A DNA stretch of 64,000 nucleotides from Pontibacter flavimaris (GTDB taxonomy: Bacteria > Bacteroidota > Bacteroidia > Cytophagales > Hymenobacteraceae). A program made the position numbers and the translations under genes. The notes under the pieces are model-generated. The model ran no database searches, was not told the DNA's origin, and was given only the letters and a program-made list of their open reading frames with translations. The stretch is taken from positions 310,001 to 374,000 of the forward strand of contig NZ_LVWA01000012.1 of NCBI RefSeq assembly GCF_001907195.1. Reading direction: 5' to 3'. Positions 27,970 through 36,700 of this stretch are shown here, piece after piece (position 1 is the stretch's first letter; each line of letters opens with the position of its first letter).

Positions 27970-27997
27970 AGCCGCCCATACTTTGGGCGGCTTTTTT
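27970..27997 (+). terminator. Intrinsic terminator of pepD
   Basis: AGCCGCCC and GGGCGGCT form an 8-bp GC-rich stem with loop ATACTTT, followed by TTTTTT. The loop contains part of the AAGTATR word. This is a textbook rho-independent terminator 68 bases after the stop codon. Confidence 0.9.
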
Positions 27998-28009
27998 TAT
28001 GCAGTAGTG

Positions 28010-28565
28010 GGTCCAACCACCCCTGCCCCTCCTTGGCTAAGGAGGGGAATTTTCCCCTCACCCTAGCCCTCTCCTTTTATCGAGGGGCCCTACCCCCAAA
28101 ACAGGGAAGGGAGCTCGGTTCAAGTTTCAAAGCAGTGGCTATCGAATTAGAACCCAGTTTTTCTGTGAGGCGCCTATGCGAGTTTTTCCGGTGATGAGCG
28201 ACAGCGAGGCAGCCCGAGGCACGAGGGCAGGAAAAGCTCCCAGCGCCGAGCAGGAAAACGAGCCCTCTCGGGCTTAAGAGCACCAAAGTATGAGATGCAA
28301 CAGTAGGCTTGTGGGAACTAGAGGATCAGTAGCAGCTAATAAGTATAGCCTGGTTCTAGTGGAGGGAAGCGGTGGCAAGGCACAAGCGGACGCTTGCGCC
28401 AGAAAAGTATAAAGTATAGAAGCAAGTATAAGTATGGCTTTTCAAGCCAGTCGGGTTGCAAACCCGACGCCATCATAGGATACAAGTCTAAAGACTTGCA
28501 CCATGGAAATGGCAAGTATAAAGTATAGCTCAAGCAAAAACTACAACTGGTTCAAGTATAAACGT
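28010..28565. repeat. Mosaic repeat block 1
   Basis: This gene-free block (gap 27902-28674) carries an AAGGAGGGG element, then an ordered set of modules found again in blocks 2, 4 and 5: the CCCAGT...GGCGCC...CCGG module (28135-28200), a GAGCCCTCTCGGGC hairpin (28258-28276), ACAAGCG/CGCTTG (28382-28396), a GTCGGGTT-GCA-AACCCGAC hairpin (28450-28468), and CAAGTCT/AGACTTG (28484-28499). Orientation is opposite to blocks 2 and 4. Nine exact AAGTATA/TATACTT copies lie in 28341-28641. No coding capacity is likely. Confidence 0.8.
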
Positions 28566-28600
28566 GTAGCCCAAGTATAAATACGCTTTGCGTCAGAAAG

Positions 28601-28635
28601 AAAACAGCCCTCCGCGGGTAGCGGAAGGCTGTTTT
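28601..28635 (-). terminator. Terminator of the phosphorylase gene
   Basis: AAAACAGCCCTCCGC (28601-28615) pairs with GCGGAAGGCTGTTTT (28621-28635) with one mismatch and a 5-nt loop. On the minus strand the stem ends in TTTT. It lies about 40 bases past the stop codon of the phosphorylase gene. Confidence 0.8.
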
Positions 28636-28674
28636 ATACTTCCGGATGTGGCTTCTCCCCTACGTCAATAAACA

Positions 28675-30330
28675 TCAACTATTAAAGAGCTCCTCATAAT
28701 ACTGATGCGCCATGCGGTTCGACTCAAAGTGCGGCACCACGTTGCGCATGCTTTGCTTCATGATGTGGCGCCAGCGCTCCTGGTTGTGGTAGTAGACCGG
28801 CACGATCTCCTTCTCCAGCAGGCGCATCAGGTTGCCATGGTCCTCGTCGTCCTGCGCCTCGTTGGGCTGGCTGGTATCGGCTATGGGCAGCACGAAGCTG
28901 TTCTCGCCATGGCGGGCGTACTCAGGCAGCCACCCGTCCTGCACCGACACGTTCACGCCACCGTTCATACTTGCCGTCATGCCGCTGGTGCCGGAGGCCT
29001 CGCGCGGGCGGCGCGGCGTGTTCAGCCATACATCGCAACCCTGCTTCAGCTTCCGCGATAGTTCTATCTCATAACCTGTCAGCACCGCCACGTTGTCCAG
29101 CTGCTGCGAGAGCCGTACCAGTTTGTTAAATACATTGATCGCCCCATAGTCAAACGGGTAAGGCTTACCGGCCCAGATCACCTGCACCGGCATCTCCGTG
29201 TTGTTCACCAGGTCTATAAAGCGGTCGATGTCGCGCACGATCAGGTCGGCGCGCTTGTAAGCGGCAAAGCGGCGGGCCCACACGATAGTGAGCACATCCG
29301 GGCGGAAAAGCTTACCAGCCTGGTTGGCCACCTCCTTGAAAAGCTGGCGCTTCAGCTCCTCCTTTCGCTTGCCCAGCGCCTGGTCATCATCGCGCTCCTG
29401 CGCCTGCCACAGCTCCACATCGGCCCAAAAATTAAAGTTCTGCGCATTGGTGATGGCCTTGATCTCACAGACGCCTTCGTTTTCGTACCACATATCGCGG
29501 GCCACCTCGCCGTGCAGTTGTGACACGCCATTGGCTACCTTTGCCAGGCGGAGCGCCGCCAAAGTATGGTCAAACAGCTGCCCGTGCATCGCTGTGAGTT
29601 CCCGCACCTCCTCCAGCGGAACGCTGTTGAAAAAGCTCATCCTGTCCAGCAAGTGAATGTCGTGCTGCTCGTTGCCGGCCTTCTCAGGGGTATGGGTGGT
29701 GAACACCAGGCGCTTCCGCACCTCGTCCAGTTTCCCGTAGTCCTCGAAGAGCTTGAAGGCAAGCGGCAGCGCGTGTCCCTCGTTCATGTGGTAGATCTCG
29801 GCACCGCCCAGGGCCTCCACCACCTTGGCGCCTCCCACGCCCAAGACTATACTTTGTGCGATACGCGCCTGCGGCTCAGGGTCATAGAGGCGGTGCGTGA
29901 TGGTGCGCGCCAGGTGGTCGTTGTCGGGGATGTCGGTGGTGAGGAAGTACATGGGTACGGTGCCGAAAACCTCCGGTTTGAGCACCATGGCCTTTACCAG
30001 CACCGGGTGTTCGTTTACCAGCACCCGAACGGTAATGCCCGAATCCTCCAGAAAAGAGTAGAACTTCTGCTGGAAGTGCGCCCGCATGGTCTGGTCCTCG
30101 TTGCGCTCCTGGTCATAATAGCCATACTTCCAGAGCATGCCAATGCCGATCATGTTCTGCCGCAGCTCGAAGGCGCTGCGCATGTGCGAGCCCGCCAGAA
30201 AGCCGAGGCCGCCGGAGTATACTTTCAGCGCCTGGTCAATGCCATACTCCATGCAGAAGTAGGCCACGCGTTTCTTGTACTGCTCATCTATCTCGTAGGG
30301 GTGAAACCACCTGTTGTATTGTGAAGCCAT
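28675..30330 (-). CDS. Alpha-glucan phosphorylase homologue (GT35) with altered PLP-lysine position
   Basis: The 551-residue protein belongs to the short alpha-glucan phosphorylase group of family GT35, which normally releases glucose-1-phosphate from glycogen or maltodextrin with pyridoxal phosphate. Features include YSGGLGFLAGSHMRSA near the N-terminus, GHALPLAFKL, RFAAYKRADL and VIWAGKPYP. In the cofactor motif EASGTSGMKxxxNG the residue where lysine holds PLP is Thr452 here (EASGTSGMTASMNGG), by a single AAG to ACG-type change. Either this subfamily works without PLP or the copy is inactive. The C-terminus (EYARHGENSFVLPIAD) is intact. Family call firm; activity uncertain. Confidence 0.82.
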   Translation of the reverse strand: MASQYNRWFHPYEIDEQYKKRVAYFCMEYGIDQALKVYSGGLGFLAGSHMRSAFELRQNMIGIGMLWKYGYYDQERNEDQTMRAHFQQKFYSFLEDSGITVRVLVNEHPVLVKAMVLKPEVFGTVPMYFLTTDIPDNDHLARTITHRLYDPEPQARIAQSIVLGVGGAKVVEALGGAEIYHMNEGHALPLAFKLFEDYGKLDEVRKRLVFTTHTPEKAGNEQHDIHLLDRMSFFNSVPLEEVRELTAMHGQLFDHTLAALRLAKVANGVSQLHGEVARDMWYENEGVCEIKAITNAQNFNFWADVELWQAQERDDDQALGKRKEELKRQLFKEVANQAGKLFRPDVLTIVWARRFAAYKRADLIVRDIDRFIDLVNNTEMPVQVIWAGKPYPFDYGAINVFNKLVRLSQQLDNVAVLTGYEIELSRKLKQGCDVWLNTPRRPREASGTSGMTASMNGGVNVSVQDGWLPEYARHGENSFVLPIADTSQPNEAQDDEDHGNLMRLLEKEIVPVYYHNQERWRHIMKQSMRNVVPHFESNRMAHQYYEELFNS

Positions 30331-30530
30331 GTGTAGCTGGTATTTTGTACTTTAAACTATCATTTTCATCGTCCGGTAGCATAACGCCACAACCCGGAAT
30401 ATCTGATATACCCTAACCTCCTACGCAGGTTTCAGCTTTATAGATAGTTATCGCCTTAATATGCCACAAGGGCCCTGTTTCAGGCAATAAAGCTGTACTT
30501 TCTGTGGCAGCAGGTTTTTTTATAAAGTAT

Positions 30531-30573
30531 GGTTCTTGAAATTAGGAACCAAAAGAACTATGCCTTACCTTTG
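30531..30573 (+). promoter_or_regulatory. Autoregulated promoter: inverted repeat operator over -33 and TAnnTTTG box
   Basis: GGTTCTTGAAATTAGGAACC (30531-30550) is an inverted repeat with perfect GGTTC/GAACC arms. TACCTTTG (30566-30573) is an exact -7 box 16 bases further on, so the repeat covers the -33 region. The same half-sites with the same spacing (GTTC to GAAC start distance 14) occur at 31095-31112 before the efflux operon. Repression by the product of the adjacent GbsR-type gene is inferred. Confidence 0.65.
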
Positions 30574-30615
30574 CACTGTTCTTACCATAGAAACACAAGT
30601 GCAAAGTATAAAAAC

Positions 30616-31077
30616 ATGAACCTAACAGACAAGCAGCGGGAATTGATAGAGCGTATCGGCGTTTTCCAGGAGAAAGCGGGATTACAGCCGGTGGCTGGCC
30701 GGATCATGGGCCTGCTTTACGTGTCTGACAAGCCGGAGCTTACCTTCGATGAGATCCGGGAAACGCTGGGCATCAGCAAGAGTGCCACCAGCAATGCCCT
30801 TAACCTGCTGCAGCAACTCAACCGCCTGGAGTACATTACCTACAGCGGCGACCGCAAGCGCTATTTCCGCCTGAAGCTCGATAAATGGCGTGACCTGGTG
30901 CTGCAGGGCGTGGAGTCCATCACCGACTTCTCGGAGACACTGCAGGAGGTAGTAGCCGAGCGCACCGGGGAAACGAAGGAGTATAACCAAAACCTGCTGG
31001 AGGTGGCTGATTTTCTGAAATACCTGCACCAGGAGCTTCCGAAGCTTCTGACGCAGTGGGAGCAGCAGAAAAAGTAA
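30616..31077 (+). CDS. GbsR/MarR-family transcriptional regulator
   Basis: The 153-residue protein is a winged-helix regulator: FDEIRETLGISKSATSNALNLLQQLNRLEYI is the DNA-reading helix-turn-helix and ITYSGDRKRYFRLKLDKW the wing and following helix, and the C-terminus is helical (LQEVVAERTGETKEYNQNLLEVADFLKYLHQEL). The ATG at 30616 is the correct start, since the -7 box lies at 30566-30573, downstream of an in-frame GTG-type start at 30529. Members of this family repress transport or osmolyte genes. It precedes the efflux operon by 84 bases and shares operator half-sites with it, so it probably controls that operon and itself. Effector unknown. Confidence 0.85.
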   Translation: MNLTDKQRELIERIGVFQEKAGLQPVAGRIMGLLYVSDKPELTFDEIRETLGISKSATSNALNLLQQLNRLEYITYSGDRKRYFRLKLDKWRDLVLQGVESITDFSETLQEVVAERTGETKEYNQNLLEVADFLKYLHQELPKLLTQWEQQKK

Positions 31078-31093
31078 TTTTTTTACCCCAATT

Positions 31094-31117
31094 GGTTCTT
31101 TTTATACAGAACTAACC
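31094..31117 (+). promoter_or_regulatory. Second operator upstream of the TolC-like gene
   Basis: GGTTCTTTTTATACAGAACT (31094-31113) keeps the GTTCT/AGAAC half-sites with the same 14-base start distance as the site at 30531-30550. AACC follows at 31114-31117, giving an outer GGTT/AACC pair. It lies between the regulator stop codon and the GTG at 31161. A good TAnnTTTG box was not found here, so the true promoter is uncertain. Confidence 0.6.
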
Positions 31118-31160
31118 ATAACTATCTAGTACTTAATAATTTATTAATAACAACGCAACC

Positions 31161-32516
31161 GTGATAAAGAAATATTTTTTAATTGGCCTGATGGCGGTTT
31201 TCCTGAAGCCGGCTTTTGCCCAGCAGCCAGCCACTGGCGTGCAGGAGCTGACGCTGCAGGAAAGTATAACCTACGCCCTGGAGCACAACGAGGATATTCG
31301 GAAAGCCTCTCTGGACGAAATAGGCTCCCAGTACCAGGTAAAGGAAGCACGCGCCGCAGGCCTGCCGCAGGTAGACATTAAAGGAACAGCCGTCAGAACG
31401 CTGGAAAAACAACGGATGGTGCTGCCCGCAGAACTTAATAAAGAAGGCACCGGCCCGGTGATCCTGCCCATCGGCTCCGACTATAACATGCAGGGAGGAC
31501 TCTCTGTGTCGCAGCTCCTGTTCAGCCAATCCTACTTTGTGGGCCTCAAGGCGGCCAAGTCGGCCGAGGACCTCTACCGCATCCGCAAGGAGATGACCGA
31601 GGAGCAGGTGATCTACAACGTAGGCAGCGCCTATTACCAGGTACTGCAAACCCAGGAGCAGTTTCATAACATCAACGCCAACCTTGACAAGCTCACCAAG
31701 CTGGAGCGCATCCTGCAGCTGCAGTACGAGAACGACCTGGTGAAGAAAGTGGACGTGAACCGCATTAAGGTAAGCAAGATAAACCTGGAGAATCAGAAGC
31801 AAAACCTGCTCACGGCCTACGAGCAACAACAGAATGTGCTTAAGTTCTTCATGGGCATGCCGCTGGAGCAAGCCATAGCCCTTACCGGCTCCGCCGACGA
31901 TGTGCTGCTGCCGCAGCAACCAACGCTGGCCGATGCCGCCGCGCCAGCACAGGGCCGCGCCCAGTACCAGGTGCTGCAAAAGCAGAAAGAGCTCCGGTCG
32001 CTGGAAAAGGAAAGCATCAAATCGGGCTATTACCCTACCCTGTCGGCCTTTGGCAGCTACAACTACCAGTCGCAGTACAACGACAAGCTCTTTAACCAGG
32101 AGGCCATGTGGTTCCCTAACGCCCAAGTAGGCCTGCAGTTAAACATCCCGGTGTTTGATGGCCTGCGCAAGAGGGCGCAGGTGCAGCAGCGTGAGGTGGA
32201 GCTGCAAAAGCTGGATGTGGATATCCAGCAATACAACAAAAACACCCAGGTAGAGCTGACCAACGCCATCGCGCAGCTGCAAAACAGCCAGAACTCCATT
32301 GTGGCCCAGGAAGAGAATGTGAAGCTGGCACAGGAAGTATACGACACCACCAACGAGCTTTACAAGGAAGGCCTTTCGCCGCTGACAGACCTGCTCAACG
32401 CCGAAACATCGCTTCGGGAGGCGCAAACGAACCTCAACAACGAAAGACTAAAGTATAAACTGGCCCAGCTGAACTACCTGCAGGCCACCGGAGAATTAGA
32501 ATCACTTACCAAATAA
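31161..32516 (+). CDS. TolC-family outer-membrane efflux channel
   Basis: The 451-residue protein begins with a GTG codon, and the signal peptide IKKYFLIGLMAVFLKPAFAQQ follows. Two repeats of long helices and strands are visible (ELTLQESITYALEHNEDIRKASLDE, then QKELRSLEKESIKSGYYPTLSAFGSYNY, then LQNSQNSIVAQEENVKLAQEVYDTTNELYKEGLSPLTDLLNAET). That is the TolC fold that spans the outer membrane and periplasm as a trimer. It is the first gene of the efflux operon, 20 bases before the adaptor gene. Its start codon is GTG and no Shine-Dalgarno sequence is obvious. Substrate unknown. Confidence 0.9.
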   Translation: MIKKYFLIGLMAVFLKPAFAQQPATGVQELTLQESITYALEHNEDIRKASLDEIGSQYQVKEARAAGLPQVDIKGTAVRTLEKQRMVLPAELNKEGTGPVILPIGSDYNMQGGLSVSQLLFSQSYFVGLKAAKSAEDLYRIRKEMTEEQVIYNVGSAYYQVLQTQEQFHNINANLDKLTKLERILQLQYENDLVKKVDVNRIKVSKINLENQKQNLLTAYEQQQNVLKFFMGMPLEQAIALTGSADDVLLPQQPTLADAAAPAQGRAQYQVLQKQKELRSLEKESIKSGYYPTLSAFGSYNYQSQYNDKLFNQEAMWFPNAQVGLQLNIPVFDGLRKRAQVQQREVELQKLDVDIQQYNKNTQVELTNAIAQLQNSQNSIVAQEENVKLAQEVYDTTNELYKEGLSPLTDLLNAETSLREAQTNLNNERLKYKLAQLNYLQATGELESLTK

Positions 32517-32536
32517 GACATACACCACACACGAAC

Positions 32537-33592
32537 ATGAAGAAGGTAATTTATATCGTAGTTGTACTGGTTATCCTGGCAGCGGTTGGCTATAAGCTGA
32601 TGGCAAACAAAGAGCAGATGGCGGCCAATGCAGCCATAGCAGAGATTAAGAGCGATGCCATCCCGGTAAGTATAACCGAGGTGAAAACAGAGAGGCTGGA
32701 CAAGTCCTTTACGGCGCAGGGCAACTTCGCCCCTATCCAGAGCCTGACGCTGCTCTCGGAAACACAGGGCCAGATACAGCGCGTGCTGAAGCGCAAAGGA
32801 GAGAAGGTAAAAGCCGGCGAGCTGCTACTGCAGGTAGAGAGCAACACCATGGCCGCAGACCTGGCCACGGCCCAGACCAACGCCGAGAAAGCCAAAAAAG
32901 ACCTGGAGCGTTTCGAGAAACTGGCTGCCGGCGACGCGATCACGCAGCGTCAGCTGGAAGATGCCCGTCTGGCTGCCAAGTCCACGCAGGCTCAACTGGT
33001 AGCTGCCCGCCAGCGCCTGACCAAAACCCGCATCACGGCCCCTATCAGTGGCGAGATAAACGAGATTTACGTGGAAGTTGGTTCTTACCTGAACATGGGT
33101 ACCAAGCTGTACGACATCGTGAACGTGGACAAGCTGAAACTACAGGTTAAAGCATCGGAGAGCGAAGTATTGCTGATCAGCAAAGGCGATAAAGTAACGG
33201 TGAAAGCCGATGCCGGTGCCGGCCAGGAGTACGAGGGCGTGGTAACTGCCATCGCTGCGCAAGCCGACCCTACCCTGAAGTTTGATGTGGAAGTGGAAGT
33301 AAAAAATGCCGCTGACAATAACCTGAGAGCCGGTATGTATGGCACTGCCTACTTTAAAGTAGACGACCAGCGTGATGCCATGCTGTTACCGCGCCAGGCT
33401 ATAGTGGGCAGCATCCAAAACCCAAGTGTTTATGTCGTGAAAGATGGTGTTGCCAACATGCGCAAAGTGAAAGTTGGTGTGGTTACACAAGATAAAGTAG
33501 AGATACTGGAAGGGGTGCAGTCAGGCGAACAGGTAGTACAAAGCGGCCAGATCAACCTGCGCGAAGGCATGAAGGTGTCTGTGCTGAAGTAA
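32537..33592 (+). CDS. RND periplasmic adaptor (membrane-fusion protein)
   Basis: The 351-residue adaptor has an N-terminal membrane helix (VIYIVVVLVILAAVGYKLM), then biotinyl-lipoyl-like halves (GQIQRVLKRKGEKVKAGELLLQVES and TRITAPISGEINEIYVEVGSYLNMGTKLYDIVNVDKL) around an alpha-hairpin, then a beta-barrel (GDKVTVKADAGAGQEYEGVVTAI). It bridges the TolC-like channel and the inner-membrane pump. A chain of four mini-hairpins separates it from the pump gene, which may lower pump expression or stabilise the message. Confidence 0.9.
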   Translation: MKKVIYIVVVLVILAAVGYKLMANKEQMAANAAIAEIKSDAIPVSITEVKTERLDKSFTAQGNFAPIQSLTLLSETQGQIQRVLKRKGEKVKAGELLLQVESNTMAADLATAQTNAEKAKKDLERFEKLAAGDAITQRQLEDARLAAKSTQAQLVAARQRLTKTRITAPISGEINEIYVEVGSYLNMGTKLYDIVNVDKLKLQVKASESEVLLISKGDKVTVKADAGAGQEYEGVVTAIAAQADPTLKFDVEVEVKNAADNNLRAGMYGTAYFKVDDQRDAMLLPRQAIVGSIQNPSVYVVKDGVANMRKVKVGVVTQDKVEILEGVQSGEQVVQSGQINLREGMKVSVLK

Positions 33593-33613
33593 GCAACTAT
33601 AGTTTAATTGCTC

Positions 33614-33738
33614 TTTCGGATTTGCAATCCGAAAGTATAGTACCTGCGGATTTGTAATCCGCAAAGGCTATGGCAGCAGCTATAGTTAAAAAGCGGATTA
33701 CAAATCCGCACATTGCTTAGCTCCGGATTGCAAATCCG
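33614..33738. repeat. Cluster of four CGGATT-N3-AATCCG mini-hairpins
   Basis: Inverted repeats with 6-9 bp arms and 3-nt loops lie at 33614-33634 (TTTCGGATT-TGC-AATCCGAAA), 33645-33663 (TGCGGATT-TGT-AATCCGCA), 33693-33709 (GCGGATT-ACA-AATCCGC) and 33724-33738 (CGGATT-GCA-AATCCG). The first two and the last two are in opposite order. This sits inside an operon, between adaptor and pump. Similar hairpins occur at 48326-48346 and 59467-59483. Confidence 0.85.
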
Positions 33739-33789
33739 AAGCAGCATAAGAGTAAACAAGAATATTTCTTTTAAATAAGAAACTACAAA

Positions 33790-36700
33790 ATGAACATAAC
33801 CAAATTATCGATACAGCGATCAACCTTGGTGGTGGTGGTGTTTACCATCCTCACGCTGCTGGGCGTTGTCAGCTACCAATCGCTTAACTACGAGCTTCTA
33901 CCGAAGTTCAACCCACCGGTGCTTACCATCATGACGCTGTATCCGGGTGCTTCGCCTAATGAGGTGGAGAATTCGGTTACCAAAGAGATTGAAGATGCAC
34001 TTGCCTCTCTGGAGAACGTGAAGGAAATGAAAAGCACGTCGATGGAAAGCTTTTCGATGATCGTGATCAACCTGAATCAGGGCACCGATGTGGACCTGAG
34101 CTTACAGGAAGCACAGCGTAAGATCAACACCATTCTGGCCAGGTTACCGGAAGATGCCGATGCCCCAACGCTGAACAAATTTGACCTTGATGACCTGCCC
34201 ATCATTAAAATGGGTGCTACGGCTAACATGTCGGCTACGGAGTTCTATGACCTGATCGACAAGAAGATCAAACCGGAGCTGTCGCGCATACAGGGTATGG
34301 CTGCCATAAAAGTACTGGGTGGCCAGGAACGTGAGATCAAAGTAAACATCGACGCCAACAAACTGGAAGCCTACAACCTGTCTATCCTTCAGGTACAGCA
34401 GAAGATCCGTAACTCCAACCTCGACTTCCCGACTGGTAAAATAAAGCAGGAAAGCGGCCAGACACAGATCCGTTTGGCTGGTAAGTTCCAGTCTTTGGAG
34501 CAGCTGAATAACCTGATCATCCGCCAGGATGACAAAGGGATTGTACGTCTCGCTGACGTAGCCGAAGTGCAGGATACCCAGAAGGACATTGAAGTAATGA
34601 ACCGTATTAACGGTAATCCGTCGGTAGGTATCACAATACAGAAACAGTCAGATGCCAACGCGGTAGAAGTAAGTCGTTTAACAAAAGAAGCGCTTGCCTC
34701 CCTGGAGAAAACCTACGCTGCTGAAGGACTGAAATTCAACGTAGCCAACGACTCTTCTGACTTTACGTTAGAAGCAGCCGACTCGGTGATACATGACTTG
34801 ATCATTGCCGTTATACTGGTGGCGATCGTGATGTTGCTGTTCCTACACTCGCTGCGTAATGCGGTAATTGTAATGATCTCGATCCCGGCATCCCTGGTAG
34901 CGACCTTTATTTTCATGTACCTGTTTGGCTACTCGCTTAACCTGATGTCGCTGCTGGCACTGTCGCTGGTGGTTGGTATACTTGTGGATGATGCGATTGT
35001 GGTAATCGAGAACATTCACCGCCACATGGAGATGGGCAAAAAGCCAGCGCAGGCTGCTTACGATGGTATCCGTGAGATCATGGCAACTGTAACTTCGATC
35101 ACGCTGGTAATCACAGTAGTGTTTATCCCGATCGCACTTTCAACAGGTCTGGTTTCGGATATCCTGCGTCAGTTTGCCGTAGTGGTTGCCGTATCAACTA
35201 TGATTTCCTTGTTTGTAGCCTTTACCCTGATCCCATTACTTGCCAGCCGTTTCTCCAGATTAGAGCACATCTCTGACAAGAACATTTTTGGACGCTTCAT
35301 ACTTGCTTTTGAGCGCTTTCTGGACCGGGTGATCGATGGTTTTACAGCTACATTGAAGTGGGCTTTTAATCACAAGTTCATCACGCTGGGTGTAACCATG
35401 CTATTATTAGTTGCTTCGTTTGCGCTGGTGCCAATGGGCTTTATAGGTTCTGAATTTATACCAGCCGGTGACCGTGGTGAAGTTAGCTTACAGCTGGAAT
35501 TACCGAAGAACGCTACCGTAGAGCAGACTAACTTTGCCACGCGCCAGGTAGAAGCCTACCTGCTTGCCAAGCCTGAAGTAAAGAAAGTATTTACCACGGT
35601 AGGTACCACCACTTCGGCACAGGCCGGTCAGAATACAGCTTATAAGTCAGATGTTTCAGTAACACTGGTAGATGTAAAGGAACGAGATTTCAGTACAGAC
35701 CAGTTCAGCCGCCAGGCAAAGGCCGATATTGAAAGCAGTATTCCGGATGTGGAAGTAACGCCGGTTCCGGTTGGTCTGGTAGGTAACTCACAGGCCCCGA
35801 TCCAGATCATCATCTCGGGCTCTAACCTGGACAGCGTGATGAATTTCTCGCAGAAAGTGCTGGCCATTACAGAAGGTGTGGACGGTACCGCCGACGTGGA
35901 AATGTCAGTGGAAGGTGGTAACCCGGAAATTGAAGTAGTAGTGGACCGTGATAAGATGGCAAATGTTGGCCTGTCGCTGGAGAGCGTAGGTGCGAGCATG
36001 CAGCTGGCCTTTAGTGGTAACTCTGATGTTACCTTCCGCTCCGGTACCGAAGACTACGACATCAATATCCGCCTGGATGAGTTTGACCGCCGTAGCGTAA
36101 CCGACATCGGTAACCTGTCTTTTGTGAATAGTAAAGGGCAGATTGTTCGCCTGGCACAGTTCGCTGATATTCGCCAGTCTACTGGTCCGTCGCAGCTGGA
36201 GCGATACAACCGTGTAACTTCGGTAAATGTGAACTCGCAGGTAATTGGTAGACCAACCGGTTCGGTGGGTGCTGACATACAGGCGAAGATGGCGGAAATA
36301 AAAATGCCTGCTGGTGTTAGCTTAGAGTACGGTGGTAACCTGAAAAACCAGAGCGAAGGTTTCGGTACGCTGGGTGTTGCCCTGCTTGCCTCTATCATCT
36401 TCGTGTACCTGATCATGGTGGCCCTGTATGACTCGTACATTTACCCGCTGGTGGTATTGTTCTCTATTCCGTTGGCGATCATCGGTGCCTTGCTGGCCCT
36501 GGCGCTGGCTTCACAGTCACTGAGCATCTTCTCTATCCTGGGTATCATTATGATGATCGGTCTGGTAGCGAAGAACGCGATTATGGTGGTGGACTTTACC
36601 AACAAGCTGAAGGACGAAGGCGTGGAAGTGAAAGAAGCGTTGACAGAAGCAGTAAGAATCCGTTTCCGTCCGATCCTGATGACGACGCTGGCGATGGTGA

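Noticed and set aside
30529..30615. Earlier start for the GbsR-type regulator
   Set aside because: It precedes the operator and -7 box, so it could not be in the mRNA, and the extra residues have no family similarity.
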